Assembly (NCBI GenBank): GCA_017998475.1
Contig: JAGODA010000119.1
Location: 1-9,047, forward strand
Source: Spirochaetota bacterium
GTDB lineage: Bacteria > Spirochaetota > UBA4802 > UBA5368
Direction of reading: 5' to 3'
DNA length: 9,047 bases
Shown here piece after piece: positions 1-6,669 of the stretch. The translations under genes were made by a program, and so were the position numbers. Each line of letters opens with the position of its first letter. Within the stretch, counting starts at the first letter, position 1. The notes under the pieces were generated by a model. The model worked only from the letters and a program-made list of their open reading frames with translations, was not told where the DNA came from and did not search any database.

Positions 1-393
1 TACCGGGTGGGGCTCGGCTACGTCAAGCTGGGGCAGCCAGCCACGACCCTTTCCGGCGGCGAGGCCCAGCGCGTGAAGCTTTCCACCGAGCTTTCGCGGC
101 GGGCCACCGGACGGACCCTCTACATACTGGACGAGCCGACCACGGGCCTGCATTTCGACGACATACGCAAGCTTCTCGACGTGCTCTCCTCGCTGGTGGA
201 GCGGGGCAACACGGTGATCGTCATCGAGCACAACCTGGACGTTGTCAAGAACGCGGACTGGGTGCTCGACCTGGGGCCCGAGGGCGGCGACGGCGGCGGG
301 TCCGTGGTGGCCAGCGGCACCCCCGAGGAGATCGCCGCGTCGAAGGAGTCCTATACCGGTAAATACCTTAAATCTGTCTTGAAAAAAAAGTGA
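1..393 (+). CDS. uvrA: UvrA, excinuclease ABC subunit A (C-terminal fragment)
   Basis: This is the C-terminal 130 residues of UvrA, the damage-recognition ATPase of nucleotide excision repair; the reading frame enters from the left edge and stops with TGA at 391-393. The fragment carries the last part of the second ABC ATPase: the signature LSGGEAQRVKL at about residues 17-27, the Walker B stretch LYILDEPTTGLH with its D-loop at about 40-51, and the switch histidine in IEHNLDVV at about 75-82. The signature and the TTGLHFDDI wording after Walker B are typical of UvrA rather than of transporter ATPases. The tail ends in a lysine-rich stretch. UvrA works in the cytoplasm with UvrB and UvrC. A promoter for the next gene appears to overlap its 3' end. 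Only the N-terminal truncation by the window limits this call. Confidence 0.96.
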   Translation, partial: YRVGLGYVKLGQPATTLSGGEAQRVKLSTELSRRATGRTLYILDEPTTGLHFDDIRKLLDVLSSLVERGNTVIVIEHNLDVVKNADWVLDLGPEGGDGGGSVVASGTPEEIAASKESYTGKYLKSVLKKK

Positions 394-407
394 CATAAGA
401 CGATAAT
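379..407 (+). promoter_or_regulatory. sigma70-type promoter across the uvrA stop codon
   Basis: TTGAAA at 379-384 and GATAAT at 402-407 each match the consensus at five of six positions and are 17 nt apart. The -35 box lies in the last uvrA codons. Transcription would start near 413-415, inside the Shine-Dalgarno tract at 411-417, so a transcript from here would lose part of that site for the leader ORF but leave about 40 nt before the ATG at 453. Based on motif match only. Confidence 0.5.
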
Positions 408-426
408 GGGAAGGAGGGATGACGCG

Positions 427-456
427 ATGAATATCTTTCCGGACTTCCGGCCATGA
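427..456 (+). CDS. 9-codon leader ORF overlapping the next start (ATGA)
   Basis: ATG at 427 opens a 9-residue reading frame (MNIFPDFRP) whose TGA at 454-456 overlaps the ATG of the NHL/VWA gene at 453. The best Shine-Dalgarno of the region, AAGGAGG at 411-417, is 9 nt from this ATG but 35 nt from the ATG at 453, which has no good site of its own. This arrangement is what translational coupling through a short leader looks like. The frame of the large gene meets a stop at 420-422 and has no ATG, GTG or TTG between that stop and 453, so its start cannot be moved to use the strong site. It may instead be a chance ORF; no peptide function is claimed. Confidence 0.4.
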   Translation: MNIFPDFRP

Positions 457-2504
457 ATACGCCTTCCGGCACGCGCGTGCCGGCGCGCCGCGCGGCGGCG
501 GCCGCGTTTACGGCCATCCTTGTCCTTTTTTCCACGACGCCGGCGGGGGCGCAATCGCGCGACCTGGCGCGTTTCGAGCGCGCGAAAGAGCAGTTCCGCC
601 AGGGAATGGTCCATTTCAACACTATGCGGTATCTCGCCTCTGTCGAGTTCTTCCGCAAGGCGCTCTCCATCCATCCCGATTACTACACCGCGCGCGAGTA
701 CCTCGCCCGCTCGTACCGCCTGGCGGGCTTTACCGAAGAGGCCCTGGGCGAGTGGGAGATCCTCGCCGACGAGTCGCCCGACAACCCCCTGGTGCGCGCG
801 AAAATCGACGCCATCCGCTTCCGCGAGGGGGGGCTCTTCGCGCCAGGCCGCTCCGGCGAGTTCGTCCTGGCCGACGAGTACGCGTCGGCCGACCTCAAGC
901 GCTTCCGCTTCCCCAATCCCGTCGATGTGGCGGTGGACTCCCGGCGCAACGCCTACATCACCTCCTTCTCCTCGGGAAAGCTGGTAAAGATCGATCCGAA
1001 CCGCCAGGGGGTCGACTCGTTCGTCCCGGCGATGGACAGCAGGCTCTACGGTATCGACCATTTCGGCGGAAGGCTCGCTGTCACCGATTTCGGCCGCGAC
1101 TGCGTCTATCTGATGAACGAGACCATGAAAATTCTGAAGACTTTCGGCTCGACCGGCAGCGGCGAAGGGCTGTTCCACGGCCCGCAGGGCGTGTGCTTCG
1201 ATCCTAAGGGGAACATCTATGTGGTCGATTCCGGCAATCACAGGGTCCAGAAGTTCGACGGGGAGGGCGCGTTCATACTTTCGTTCGGCAGGCAGGGCTC
1301 GTACGAGGGAGAGCTCAACAAGCCCTCGGACTGCGCGGCCGGGAAGGAGCGCGTCTATGTGGCCGATACCGGCAACAACCGCCTCGCCGTTTTCGACGAT
1401 TCGGGAAATTTCCTAGAAAACCTGAGCGTGGAGGGCATGGAGCGTCCCAGGGGCGTTACGCTTTCCGGTTCCTCGCTCGTGCTTGCCGACGAGAAGACCG
1501 GACTGGTCTTCTACGATATAGTCAATAAAAACGCCACCGCCTTCTCCTCGTGGGAGGGGGGCAAACGCTCGTTCCGCAGGCCCTTCGCCGGGCTTTTCGA
1601 CCGCGACGGATTTCTCTACTGCCTGGATTACCTTCAGGAGCGCCTGTTCATCTTCTCTCCGCTCGAGCGGCGCTATTCAAATTACGATCTGGAGATCTCC
1701 TCGATCGACGCGCGAAAATTCCCGACCGTGGCGCTCTACCTCAACGTGCGCGACCGGGCGGGCAGACCCCTCTACGGCCTGACGCGCGACAACTTCGCCG
1801 TCACCGAGGACGGCGCGCGGCCTTCCGGTATCTACGTCGATTACCTGAGGGACAAGGCGCCATCGGCCTCCATGGTGCTCTGCGTCGACCGATCCCGCTC
1901 CATGAGCGCCTATCACAACGACATACCCTGGGTCGCCGAATTCGTATTGAAGAAGATGCGCAAAAACGATTCGCTGAAGGTCGCCGGGTTCAACGACGAT
2001 TACCGCACGGAGAACGACTTCGACTGGAGCCGCAGGAGGGCCCTCAAGGCGCTCCGCGCGCGCTCCTACGGCGAGGGCCGGGACATCGGAAAGGCGCTCT
2101 ACAACGCGATCGCCGACGTCGTTCCGAAGATCAACCGCCGGGGCGTGATCCTCGTCACCGACGGGTACGTGGCCGAGGACTCGTTCGCGCGCTACTCGGA
2201 GAAAATCGTCATCGACTACGCGAGGAGCCATCACGTGCCGGTTTTCATCGTATGCCTGAGGGAAAAGAACCCGGCGCTGGAGCGCATCGCCGCGGCCACC
2301 GGCGGGGCGATATACACGGCCCGCGAGATGGACGGACTGCGGAGCATCTACGACCGCGTCCGGGGCGGCGAGGAGTACCGCTACGTCCTGGTCTATTCCA
2401 CCTTCAAATCGCCGACGCTGAAGGGCTGGTGGTCCGACATCCGCGTAGAGGTCGACTACCGGGGCCAGAAAGGCACGGAGTGGGGCGGGTACTTCGTACC
2501 CTGA
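453..2504 (+). CDS. secreted TPR-NHL beta-propeller-VWA domain protein
   Basis: The product has 683 residues and no standard gene name. Residues 1-34 form a signal peptide (basic start, hydrophobic stretch, AGA-Q cleavage site), so it is exported. Residues about 40-115 look like two TPR-type helical hairpins. Residues about 150-402 hold NHL-type blades, each with a pattern like PxGV-D-GNIYVVDSGNHRVQKFD; the clearest are at 241-280 and 288-325, with weaker ones near 150-190, 331-356 and 376-402. Residues 425-460 carry the lead-in seen in many secreted VWA proteins (GRPLYGLTRDNFAVTEDG), followed by a von Willebrand A domain from about 472. Its metal site keeps D479, S481, S483 (DxSxS) and D570-G571, but the usual threonine of the second loop is replaced in GEGRDIGKAL (540-549). 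The combination suggests an extracytoplasmic scaffold or binding protein; the ligand is unknown. Its ATG lacks a strong ribosome site and overlaps the leader ORF. Confidence 0.85.
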   Translation: MNTPSGTRVPARRAAAAAFTAILVLFSTTPAGAQSRDLARFERAKEQFRQGMVHFNTMRYLASVEFFRKALSIHPDYYTAREYLARSYRLAGFTEEALGEWEILADESPDNPLVRAKIDAIRFREGGLFAPGRSGEFVLADEYASADLKRFRFPNPVDVAVDSRRNAYITSFSSGKLVKIDPNRQGVDSFVPAMDSRLYGIDHFGGRLAVTDFGRDCVYLMNETMKILKTFGSTGSGEGLFHGPQGVCFDPKGNIYVVDSGNHRVQKFDGEGAFILSFGRQGSYEGELNKPSDCAAGKERVYVADTGNNRLAVFDDSGNFLENLSVEGMERPRGVTLSGSSLVLADEKTGLVFYDIVNKNATAFSSWEGGKRSFRRPFAGLFDRDGFLYCLDYLQERLFIFSPLERRYSNYDLEISSIDARKFPTVALYLNVRDRAGRPLYGLTRDNFAVTEDGARPSGIYVDYLRDKAPSASMVLCVDRSRSMSAYHNDIPWVAEFVLKKMRKNDSLKVAGFNDDYRTENDFDWSRRRALKALRARSYGEGRDIGKALYNAIADVVPKINRRGVILVTDGYVAEDSFARYSEKIVIDYARSHHVPVFIVCLREKNPALERIAAATGGAIYTAREMDGLRSIYDRVRGGEEYRYVLVYSTFKSPTLKGWWSDIRVEVDYRGQKGTEWGGYFVP

Positions 2505-2575
2505 GTCCGGCCCGTTCGAACACGCCCGCGCACGTCCCGGCACTCATCCGCGGAACTCTGTCAGGCAATAATTAT

Positions 2576-2582
2576 AAGGAGA
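2576..2582 (+). promoter_or_regulatory. Shine-Dalgarno site for the YibE/F-family gene
   Basis: AAGGAGA lies 10 nt before the ATG at 2593 and supports that start over the next ATG at 2602, which would shorten the signal sequence. The 88-nt gap from the preceding gene has no convincing terminator, so co-transcription is possible. Confidence 0.6.
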
Positions 2583-2592
2583 ACTGACCCGT

Positions 2593-3720
2593 ATGAAATG
2601 GATGGCGCGATGCGCGTGCTTCGTCCTGCTTCTCGTTCCGGCCGCTGCGGTAGCGGGGCCGTACCAGAAGGACGTGGAATACTTCAGGGCGAAAATCGAA
2701 TCTATCGAGAAGGCGCGAAAAGTCGCCGGCGGACAGCCGTACCTGGAGACGGTTTTTTCGCTGAGGCTCCTCTCCGGTCCCGAGAAGGGTTCGCTGAAAT
2801 CGATCACGTTCAAAGGCGACGAGAACGTCCCGGATTACGTAAAGTACCGTCGGGGCGACACCATCTTCATCGGGCATAACACGATATTCTCGGACGACGG
2901 CAACGACGAATATCTCACCATGCACGATATCGACAATTCATTCGGGCTTATCGCGCTCGCGGCGATATTCCTGGTCGCGCTCTTTGTGGTGGGCCGCGGC
3001 CGGGGCCTGCGCTCGCTCCTCGGCCTTTCGTTCACGGTACTTCTTATTTTCTTCGTGTTCATCCCCTTTACGCTCAAGGGGCGCCCTCCGCTCCTTTCGG
3101 TGCTCATCGTTTCAATAGCCGCCATCTGCGTCACCACCCCGCTCATCACCGGCCTGGGCAGAAAGACGCTCACGGCGGCCGCCGGGGCCGCGGCCGGGGT
3201 GCTGGTTTCGATGGCCTTCAGCGTGGCCTTCGGGTGGACCATGCATCTTTCCGGTATCGTCACCGACGAGCTGCTCACCGTGTTCTACACCACCAGCGCG
3301 AACATCAACCTGCGCGATATCGCGCTCGCGGGAATGATACTCTCCGCGCTCGGGGCGGTGATGGACGTGTCGATCTCGATTTCCTCGGCGGTCAACGAGT
3401 TCTACGTGGTGCACCCCGGGGTGGATTCGCGCACGGCCTTCCGCTCGGCGCTGGAGGTGGGCAGGGACAACCTGGGCTCCATGGTGAACACGCTCATCAT
3501 GGCCTACGTCGGGGGGGCGCTCTCGCTCATACTCATCATTTACCTGCGCTTCGACTCGAGGATGCCCCTGGCGATGATCTTCTCGCACAACGAGATTCTG
3601 GTGGAGATACTGCGCTCCTTCGTGGGGTGCATGGGCATGCTCACCGCGGTGCCCGTTACCGCGGCGGTCGGCGTGTGGCTTAACCATTCGGCCGCGAAAA
3701 ACGCGCCTACCTTACAGTGA
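2593..3720 (+). CDS. YibE/F-family multipass membrane protein
   Basis: The product has 375 residues and matches the YibE/F family, whose biochemical role is not well established. Residues 1-22 are a signal peptide or first helix (ending AVAG). Residues about 23-115 form a soluble, probably extracytoplasmic domain that includes YVKYRRGDTIFIG. About seven membrane helices follow, near 117-133, 138-158, 165-185, 194-214, 241-262, 300-318 and 335-362. Two conserved family blocks are plain: GMILSALGAVMDVSISISS at 247-265, followed by AVNE, and GRDNLGSMVNTLIMAYVGG at 290-308. The length is close to that of other fused YibE/F proteins. The gene lies 88 nt after the NHL/VWA gene and may be co-transcribed with it. 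Its TGA overlaps the TAA of the convergent hydrolase gene by 9 bp. The family call is firm; a transport or efflux role would be a guess. Confidence 0.9.
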   Translation: MKWMARCACFVLLLVPAAAVAGPYQKDVEYFRAKIESIEKARKVAGGQPYLETVFSLRLLSGPEKGSLKSITFKGDENVPDYVKYRRGDTIFIGHNTIFSDDGNDEYLTMHDIDNSFGLIALAAIFLVALFVVGRGRGLRSLLGLSFTVLLIFFVFIPFTLKGRPPLLSVLIVSIAAICVTTPLITGLGRKTLTAAAGAAAGVLVSMAFSVAFGWTMHLSGIVTDELLTVFYTTSANINLRDIALAGMILSALGAVMDVSISISSAVNEFYVVHPGVDSRTAFRSALEVGRDNLGSMVNTLIMAYVGGALSLILIIYLRFDSRMPLAMIFSHNEILVEILRSFVGCMGMLTAVPVTAAVGVWLNHSAAKNAPTLQ

Positions 3721-4644
3721 CCTGAGCGATTCCACCAGCCACTGCACCGACTTCTCGAACTGGGCGGCGCCCCCGGCGTCGTTTCCGTCGTCCGGGTATA
3801 CCTCGATCGTCTTGTCGCATTTCAAATGGTTGAAGAGCGCGAAGACGCACTGCGGCGGCGAGATAGTGTCCTTGAACCCGACGGTGAAGAGCGCCGGTCC
3901 GGTTACGCGGTCGGCGAAGTTAACGGCGTCGAAATAGGAAAGGTTTTTCTTGATGAGTTTTTTCTTCGTCCTCTGGAGCGAAAGGTATTCGTTTATCTCC
4001 GCGGTCGCATCGCTCGTCGAGACGTTCTGGCTCTCGCCGAGGTACGCGAACGAGGGGGTGTCGAGCACCAGGGCCGTCGGGCGGCTGGAATTGGCGGCGG
4101 CGAAGACCGCGGCCGCCCCGCCGAGGCCCTTTCCCATCAGGCCCATCGCGCTGCAGTCCAGCCGCTCGTTGAGACGCAGGACGTCGATGGCGCGGTAGGC
4201 GTCAAGGTACACGCCGCGCATGTAATAGCCGTTGATATCGGTGATCGAGTCGACCATATAGCCCGGGCTTTTTTCGGTTTCGGTTCCGTTCGACTCGCCG
4301 TGACCGCGCAGGCGCAGGAAGAAGTAGGCCGTGGTTTCGTCGAGCGGAAACCCGGCATAGGGATCGGGCCTGTTATAGTCGTGGATGATGATGACGGCCC
4401 TGGCCTTGCGGCTTCCGGCGGGCACCAGGAGGCTTCCGGTCACCGCCGAGCGGAACATCCCCCTGAACGTTACCTGGAAACGGTTGAACGGCGAACGGGC
4501 GGAATTGAGCGGCGTGAACGACGGTTCGATGGGAATCTTCTTGAGTTCCGCGATCGAGCCCTTCCAGAAGGAGTCGAAATCCTCTTCGCGGTCGAAGGGG
4601 GGCAGGTGCAGGAAGAAGCGGTCGAAATCGCCCGTTACAGGCAT
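3712..4644 (-). CDS. acetyl-xylan-esterase-like alpha/beta hydrolase, probable pseudoenzyme
   Basis: The product has 310 residues and resembles the AXE1 (acetyl xylan esterase / cephalosporin-C deacetylase) family. The lead-in EEDFDSFWKGSIAELKKIP (20-38), the strand VIIIHDYN (84-91), RGHGES (113-118) and YYMRGVYLDAYRAIDVL (140-156) fall where the family expects them. The active site is damaged. The nucleophile elbow, normally GxSQGG, reads GKGLGG at 171-176, with Gly173 (codon 4126-4128) in place of serine. The YPxxGHE motif reads YPDDGND at 283-289, with Asn288 in place of histidine. The oxyanion-region HGY reads HDY. Only the acid, Asp259 in KDTISPP, is kept. The frame is intact, so this is more likely a repurposed binding or structural protein than a decayed gene. 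No signal peptide is visible. It starts 14 nt after the stop of the upstream membrane-protein gene, which indicates an operon; its own ribosome site is weak. Confidence 0.82.
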   Translation of the reverse strand: MPVTGDFDRFFLHLPPFDREEDFDSFWKGSIAELKKIPIEPSFTPLNSARSPFNRFQVTFRGMFRSAVTGSLLVPAGSRKARAVIIIHDYNRPDPYAGFPLDETTAYFFLRLRGHGESNGTETEKSPGYMVDSITDINGYYMRGVYLDAYRAIDVLRLNERLDCSAMGLMGKGLGGAAAVFAAANSSRPTALVLDTPSFAYLGESQNVSTSDATAEINEYLSLQRTKKKLIKKNLSYFDAVNFADRVTGPALFTVGFKDTISPPQCVFALFNHLKCDKTIEVYPDDGNDAGGAAQFEKSVQWLVESLRSL

Positions 4645-4658
4645 GGCCCGGTGTCCCG

Positions 4659-5072
4659 TTAGTTAGAGAGTTTGTAGATGAAATAATAATTGTAGCTGAA
4701 CAGAACATAGATGACGACTATCACGGCCGTGGAAACCACCAGGAGCGAGAGGAGCAGCCCCGACGCCTGGAGCGGCCGGACGAACATGTGCAGCGCTATC
4801 CTGGAGCCCGAAAGGCCGTCCCTGCGCAGGGCGTAAATTCTCCGCACGAAGAGGTAGACCAGCGTCCCCGCGATTCCGAGGCGGATTCCCCAGACGACGA
4901 TGATGTTGAACAGCGGCTTGTCGTCGACGGCGAGCAGCGCGATCGGCGACACGACCGCGTCCATAAGGATGGCCGAGGCGAGCGCCGAGGCGAGGATGAA
5001 GAGGCAGAGTGTCATCACCGCCTTCAGCCTGTCGACAACGCGGTTTTTTTCGAAAAGGGTCCTGCCCTGCAT
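4659..5072 (-). CDS. small three-helix membrane protein of unknown function
   Basis: The product has 137 residues; I do not recognise the family. I chose the ATG at 5072-5070 because the frame can be extended upstream to 5231 only by overlapping the HEAT gene, and that extension is an arginine/proline-rich stretch typical of off-frame GC-rich DNA. A purine-rich GGAAAAGAGA precedes the chosen ATG. Three hydrophobic segments are clear: about 17-41, 54-76 and 103-125, with a basic loop (VRRIYALRRDG, 76-86) between the second and third. The tail after helix 3 is rich in tyrosine and phenylalanine (YNYYFIYKL). The positive-inside rule puts the N-terminus (KNRVVDRLK) and the 77-99 loop at different membrane faces for a simple three-helix fold, so topology is uncertain. 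It lies 16 nt after the HEAT gene and 14 nt before the hydrolase gene and is almost certainly co-transcribed with both. Confidence 0.75.
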   Translation of the reverse strand: MQGRTLFEKNRVVDRLKAVMTLCLFILASALASAILMDAVVSPIALLAVDDKPLFNIIVVWGIRLGIAGTLVYLFVRRIYALRRDGLSGSRIALHMFVRPLQASGLLLSLLVVSTAVIVVIYVLFSYNYYFIYKLSN

Positions 5073-5088
5073 GATCTCTTTTCCGTTT

Positions 5089-6261
5089 CTATTTATCGGA
5101 GGACTCGTCGGCGGCGGGTTCCTCGCGTGCCGGTTTGCGCGGCGCGTCGGGCGCCTTTTCGCCCTCGGAACGTATTCCCATCTCCTCCAGCGCCTCGCGC
5201 GCGGCCTTCTGGACCGCCATACTCGGGTCATAATCGCGCTTGTATTTTAAAATGTCAATTGTTCTTTGGTCCTTCATGTCTTTGAGGAGCCGTATGGCGC
5301 GCAGCCGCACCATGGCGTTGTCGCTTTTAAGCGCGTCCACAAGGCGGGGATAGGCCTTCTCGTCGCCGAGCCTGGCCAGCGCCGCCACGCAGTAGATGTA
5401 CAGCGTATAATGCTCCTTGCGTTTCTTGAAGGGATAGGATTCGATCGTGGCGATCACGGAGTCGATGTCCTTCGCCGCCTCCTTCGCGCCGAGACGCGCG
5501 AGGGCGTTGGCCGCGTATCCCCGTACGTCCCTGTCCTCGTCCTCGTCCTTGAGGAGCTCGATGAGAAAGTCCCTCGGCGCCGCGGAGCCGAGCCGCCCCA
5601 TGAACATGGTAAGAGACCCGCGGATGGTGCGGGTGGTCTTTACGTCCTTTATGGCCGATTTAGCGAACTCGGAAAGCTCTCCCGCCTCGAACTCGCCCAT
5701 GGCGGTAATGAGGCTTTCGGTGAGGTTCGAGTCGGTCGACAGGTCGCGGCCCTTCAGTTTCTCGGCCAGCACCTGCCGCGCCGGGCCGTGCTTCAGGTTT
5801 TTAAGGGAATTCACCGCCGCGATCTGCACGTCCTCGGAATCGTCGCCGAGCGCCTCCATCATGGCGGGAGCGGCGGAGGCGTTTTTAAGGTCGCCGGCCA
5901 CGGTGATCGCCCTGACTTTAACCTCGGGATCGGTTTCGTTCCGTATAACGTCGACCAGCCGGTCGCCGAGAGACCGTTTGAGCGACTCGTCCCGGATGCC
6001 GAGAATCATGTTTATCGCCTCGCGGCGGTCCTTGTTGATGCCGAATTTAATGGTCTTTTCGATCCATTCGGCGCGCTTCTTCTCGTTCTCGGCCTGTTGT
6101 TCTTTCCGCTTGCGTTCCTTCTCCTCGGCCGTTTCAACCGCCTTTACGGGCCTGGCCGCCGCGGGTGTGGAGGGCGCAGTCCGGGCATACAGCCCCGCGG
6201 CTCCCGCCGCCATGAACGCGAGCATGGCCATCGTCAGTATATGCCCTGTATGTATTCTCAT
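5089..6261 (-). CDS. exported HEAT-repeat protein
   Basis: I take the ATG at 6261-6259 (390 residues). It has a GAGAGGAAGG ribosome site and a promoter just upstream, whereas the GTG at 6273-6271 has no such site and would be nearly leaderless. Residues 1-27 are a signal peptide (basic start, long alanine/methionine-rich hydrophobic stretch, GLYA-R), so the protein is probably periplasmic. A charged lysine/glutamate-rich segment at about 40-68 is likely a coiled coil. From about 75 to 360 the sequence is built of HEAT-type helical pairs; examples are EVKVRAITVAGDL (113-125), DVQIAAVNSLKNL (144-156), DVRGYAANALARLG (245-258) and MVRLRAIRLLKDM (317-329). The tail is rich in Pro, Glu and Ala. 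HEAT solenoids are protein-binding scaffolds; no catalytic motif is seen. It is the first gene of a three-gene leftward operon and so is a likely scaffold for the membrane protein and pseudo-hydrolase encoded behind it. Confidence 0.85.
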   Translation of the reverse strand: MRIHTGHILTMAMLAFMAAGAAGLYARTAPSTPAAARPVKAVETAEEKERKRKEQQAENEKKRAEWIEKTIKFGINKDRREAINMILGIRDESLKRSLGDRLVDVIRNETDPEVKVRAITVAGDLKNASAAPAMMEALGDDSEDVQIAAVNSLKNLKHGPARQVLAEKLKGRDLSTDSNLTESLITAMGEFEAGELSEFAKSAIKDVKTTRTIRGSLTMFMGRLGSAAPRDFLIELLKDEDEDRDVRGYAANALARLGAKEAAKDIDSVIATIESYPFKKRKEHYTLYIYCVAALARLGDEKAYPRLVDALKSDNAMVRLRAIRLLKDMKDQRTIDILKYKRDYDPSMAVQKAAREALEEMGIRSEGEKAPDAPRKPAREEPAADESSDK

Positions 6262-6282
6262 CCTTCCTCTCACTTCATTTAG

Positions 6283-6312
6283 ATTCTAAGGTTCGGGCCG
6301 CGCCGGTTGCAA
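6283..6312 (-). promoter_or_regulatory. promoter for the leftward HEAT/membrane/hydrolase operon
   Basis: On the minus strand TTGCAA (6312-6307; four of six matches) is followed after 18 nt by TAGAAT (6288-6283; five of six). Transcription would start near 6276. This leaves a short leader containing the GAGAGGAAGG site for the ATG at 6261 and argues against the GTG at 6273. Motif match only. Confidence 0.45.
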
Positions 6313-6427
6313 GCACATTTGTTTCAAATAAGGGCCGTCCTGCCGGGCCCTGTAACAAATCGCGCTCCCGGCGTACTGACACTGGACACGGCCGGTGAGA
6401 TATCCGGGGATGTGAGCGCCCTTATAA

Positions 6428-6469
6428 GCATTATCGGCCGTTTGCGGGCCGAATGCAGGCCGATTATGC
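6428..6469. repeat. imperfect 12-bp inverted repeat (possible operator or hairpin)
   Basis: GCATTATCGGCC at 6428-6439 faces GGCCGATTATGC at 6458-6469; eleven of twelve positions pair, with one T/T mismatch, across an 18-nt centre. Three more inner pairs (TGC 6443-6445 with GCA 6455-6457) are possible. It lies 46 nt upstream of the -35 box of the nfeD promoter, where an activator or repressor could bind. It is not followed by a T-tract, so it does not look like a terminator. Confidence 0.5.
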
Positions 6470-6515
6470 GTGATTCCGCCGCGCGCTGGACCGCGGGAAC
6501 CCGGACCATTATTTC

Positions 6516-6544
6516 TTGACACCGGCCTCAGGAATGCGTACCAT
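6516..6544 (+). promoter_or_regulatory. sigma70-type promoter for nfeD-slipin
   Basis: A perfect TTGACA at 6516-6521 is followed, after exactly 17 nt, by TACCAT at 6539-6544 (four of six matches to TATAAT). Transcription would start near 6551 and leave a leader of about 120 nt before the nfeD ATG. Confidence 0.55.
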
Positions 6545-6647
6545 TTTTACCTGGCGGGGCGTTGTAACGAAAATACGCGGTCCGATCGCCCGCCGCGATT
6601 CTCCCGGTTCAGCGCACGCATCCGGAAGGATTCCCGGCGCCGTGACG

Positions 6648-6659
6648 CCGTTATAACGG
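6648..6659. repeat. 12-bp perfect palindrome before the nfeD start
   Basis: CCGTTATAACGG is a perfect 12-bp palindrome ending 10 nt before the nfeD ATG. It overlaps the only weak ribosome-site candidate, GGGA at 6658-6661. It could be a protein-binding site affecting translation or transcription; chance cannot be excluded. Confidence 0.4.
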
Positions 6660-6669
6660 GATACACATT

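Larger units (their letters stand above)
6274..6669. other. divergent intergenic region with regulatory signals
   Basis: About 400 bp separates the leftward HEAT operon from the rightward nfeD gene. It holds a promoter for each direction, an imperfect inverted repeat and a palindrome, described separately. Short open frames in it lack ribosome sites and recognisable protein character, and I see no RNA gene with a known fold. Confidence 0.7.

Noticed and set aside
1550..2587. 345-codon plus-strand frame overlapping the VWA region
   Set aside because: It is an off-frame reading of the VWA gene, rich in Arg and Gly, with no ribosome site.
3826..4662. 278-codon plus-strand frame opposite the hydrolase gene
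   Set aside because: No recognisable domain; the minus-strand frame matches AXE1 along its whole length.
5073..5231. 53-residue N-terminal extension of the small membrane protein
   Set aside because: It overlaps the HEAT gene, is Arg/Pro-rich, and the ATG at 5072 fits the operon spacing.
5266..6282. 338-codon plus-strand open frame opposite the HEAT gene
   Set aside because: The composition is arginine/glycine-rich and family-less, while the minus strand shows clear HEAT repeats and a signal peptide.
6286..6522. 78-codon minus-strand ORF in the divergent intergenic region
   Set aside because: No ribosome site and no protein-like character; it overlaps the regulatory signals of both operons.
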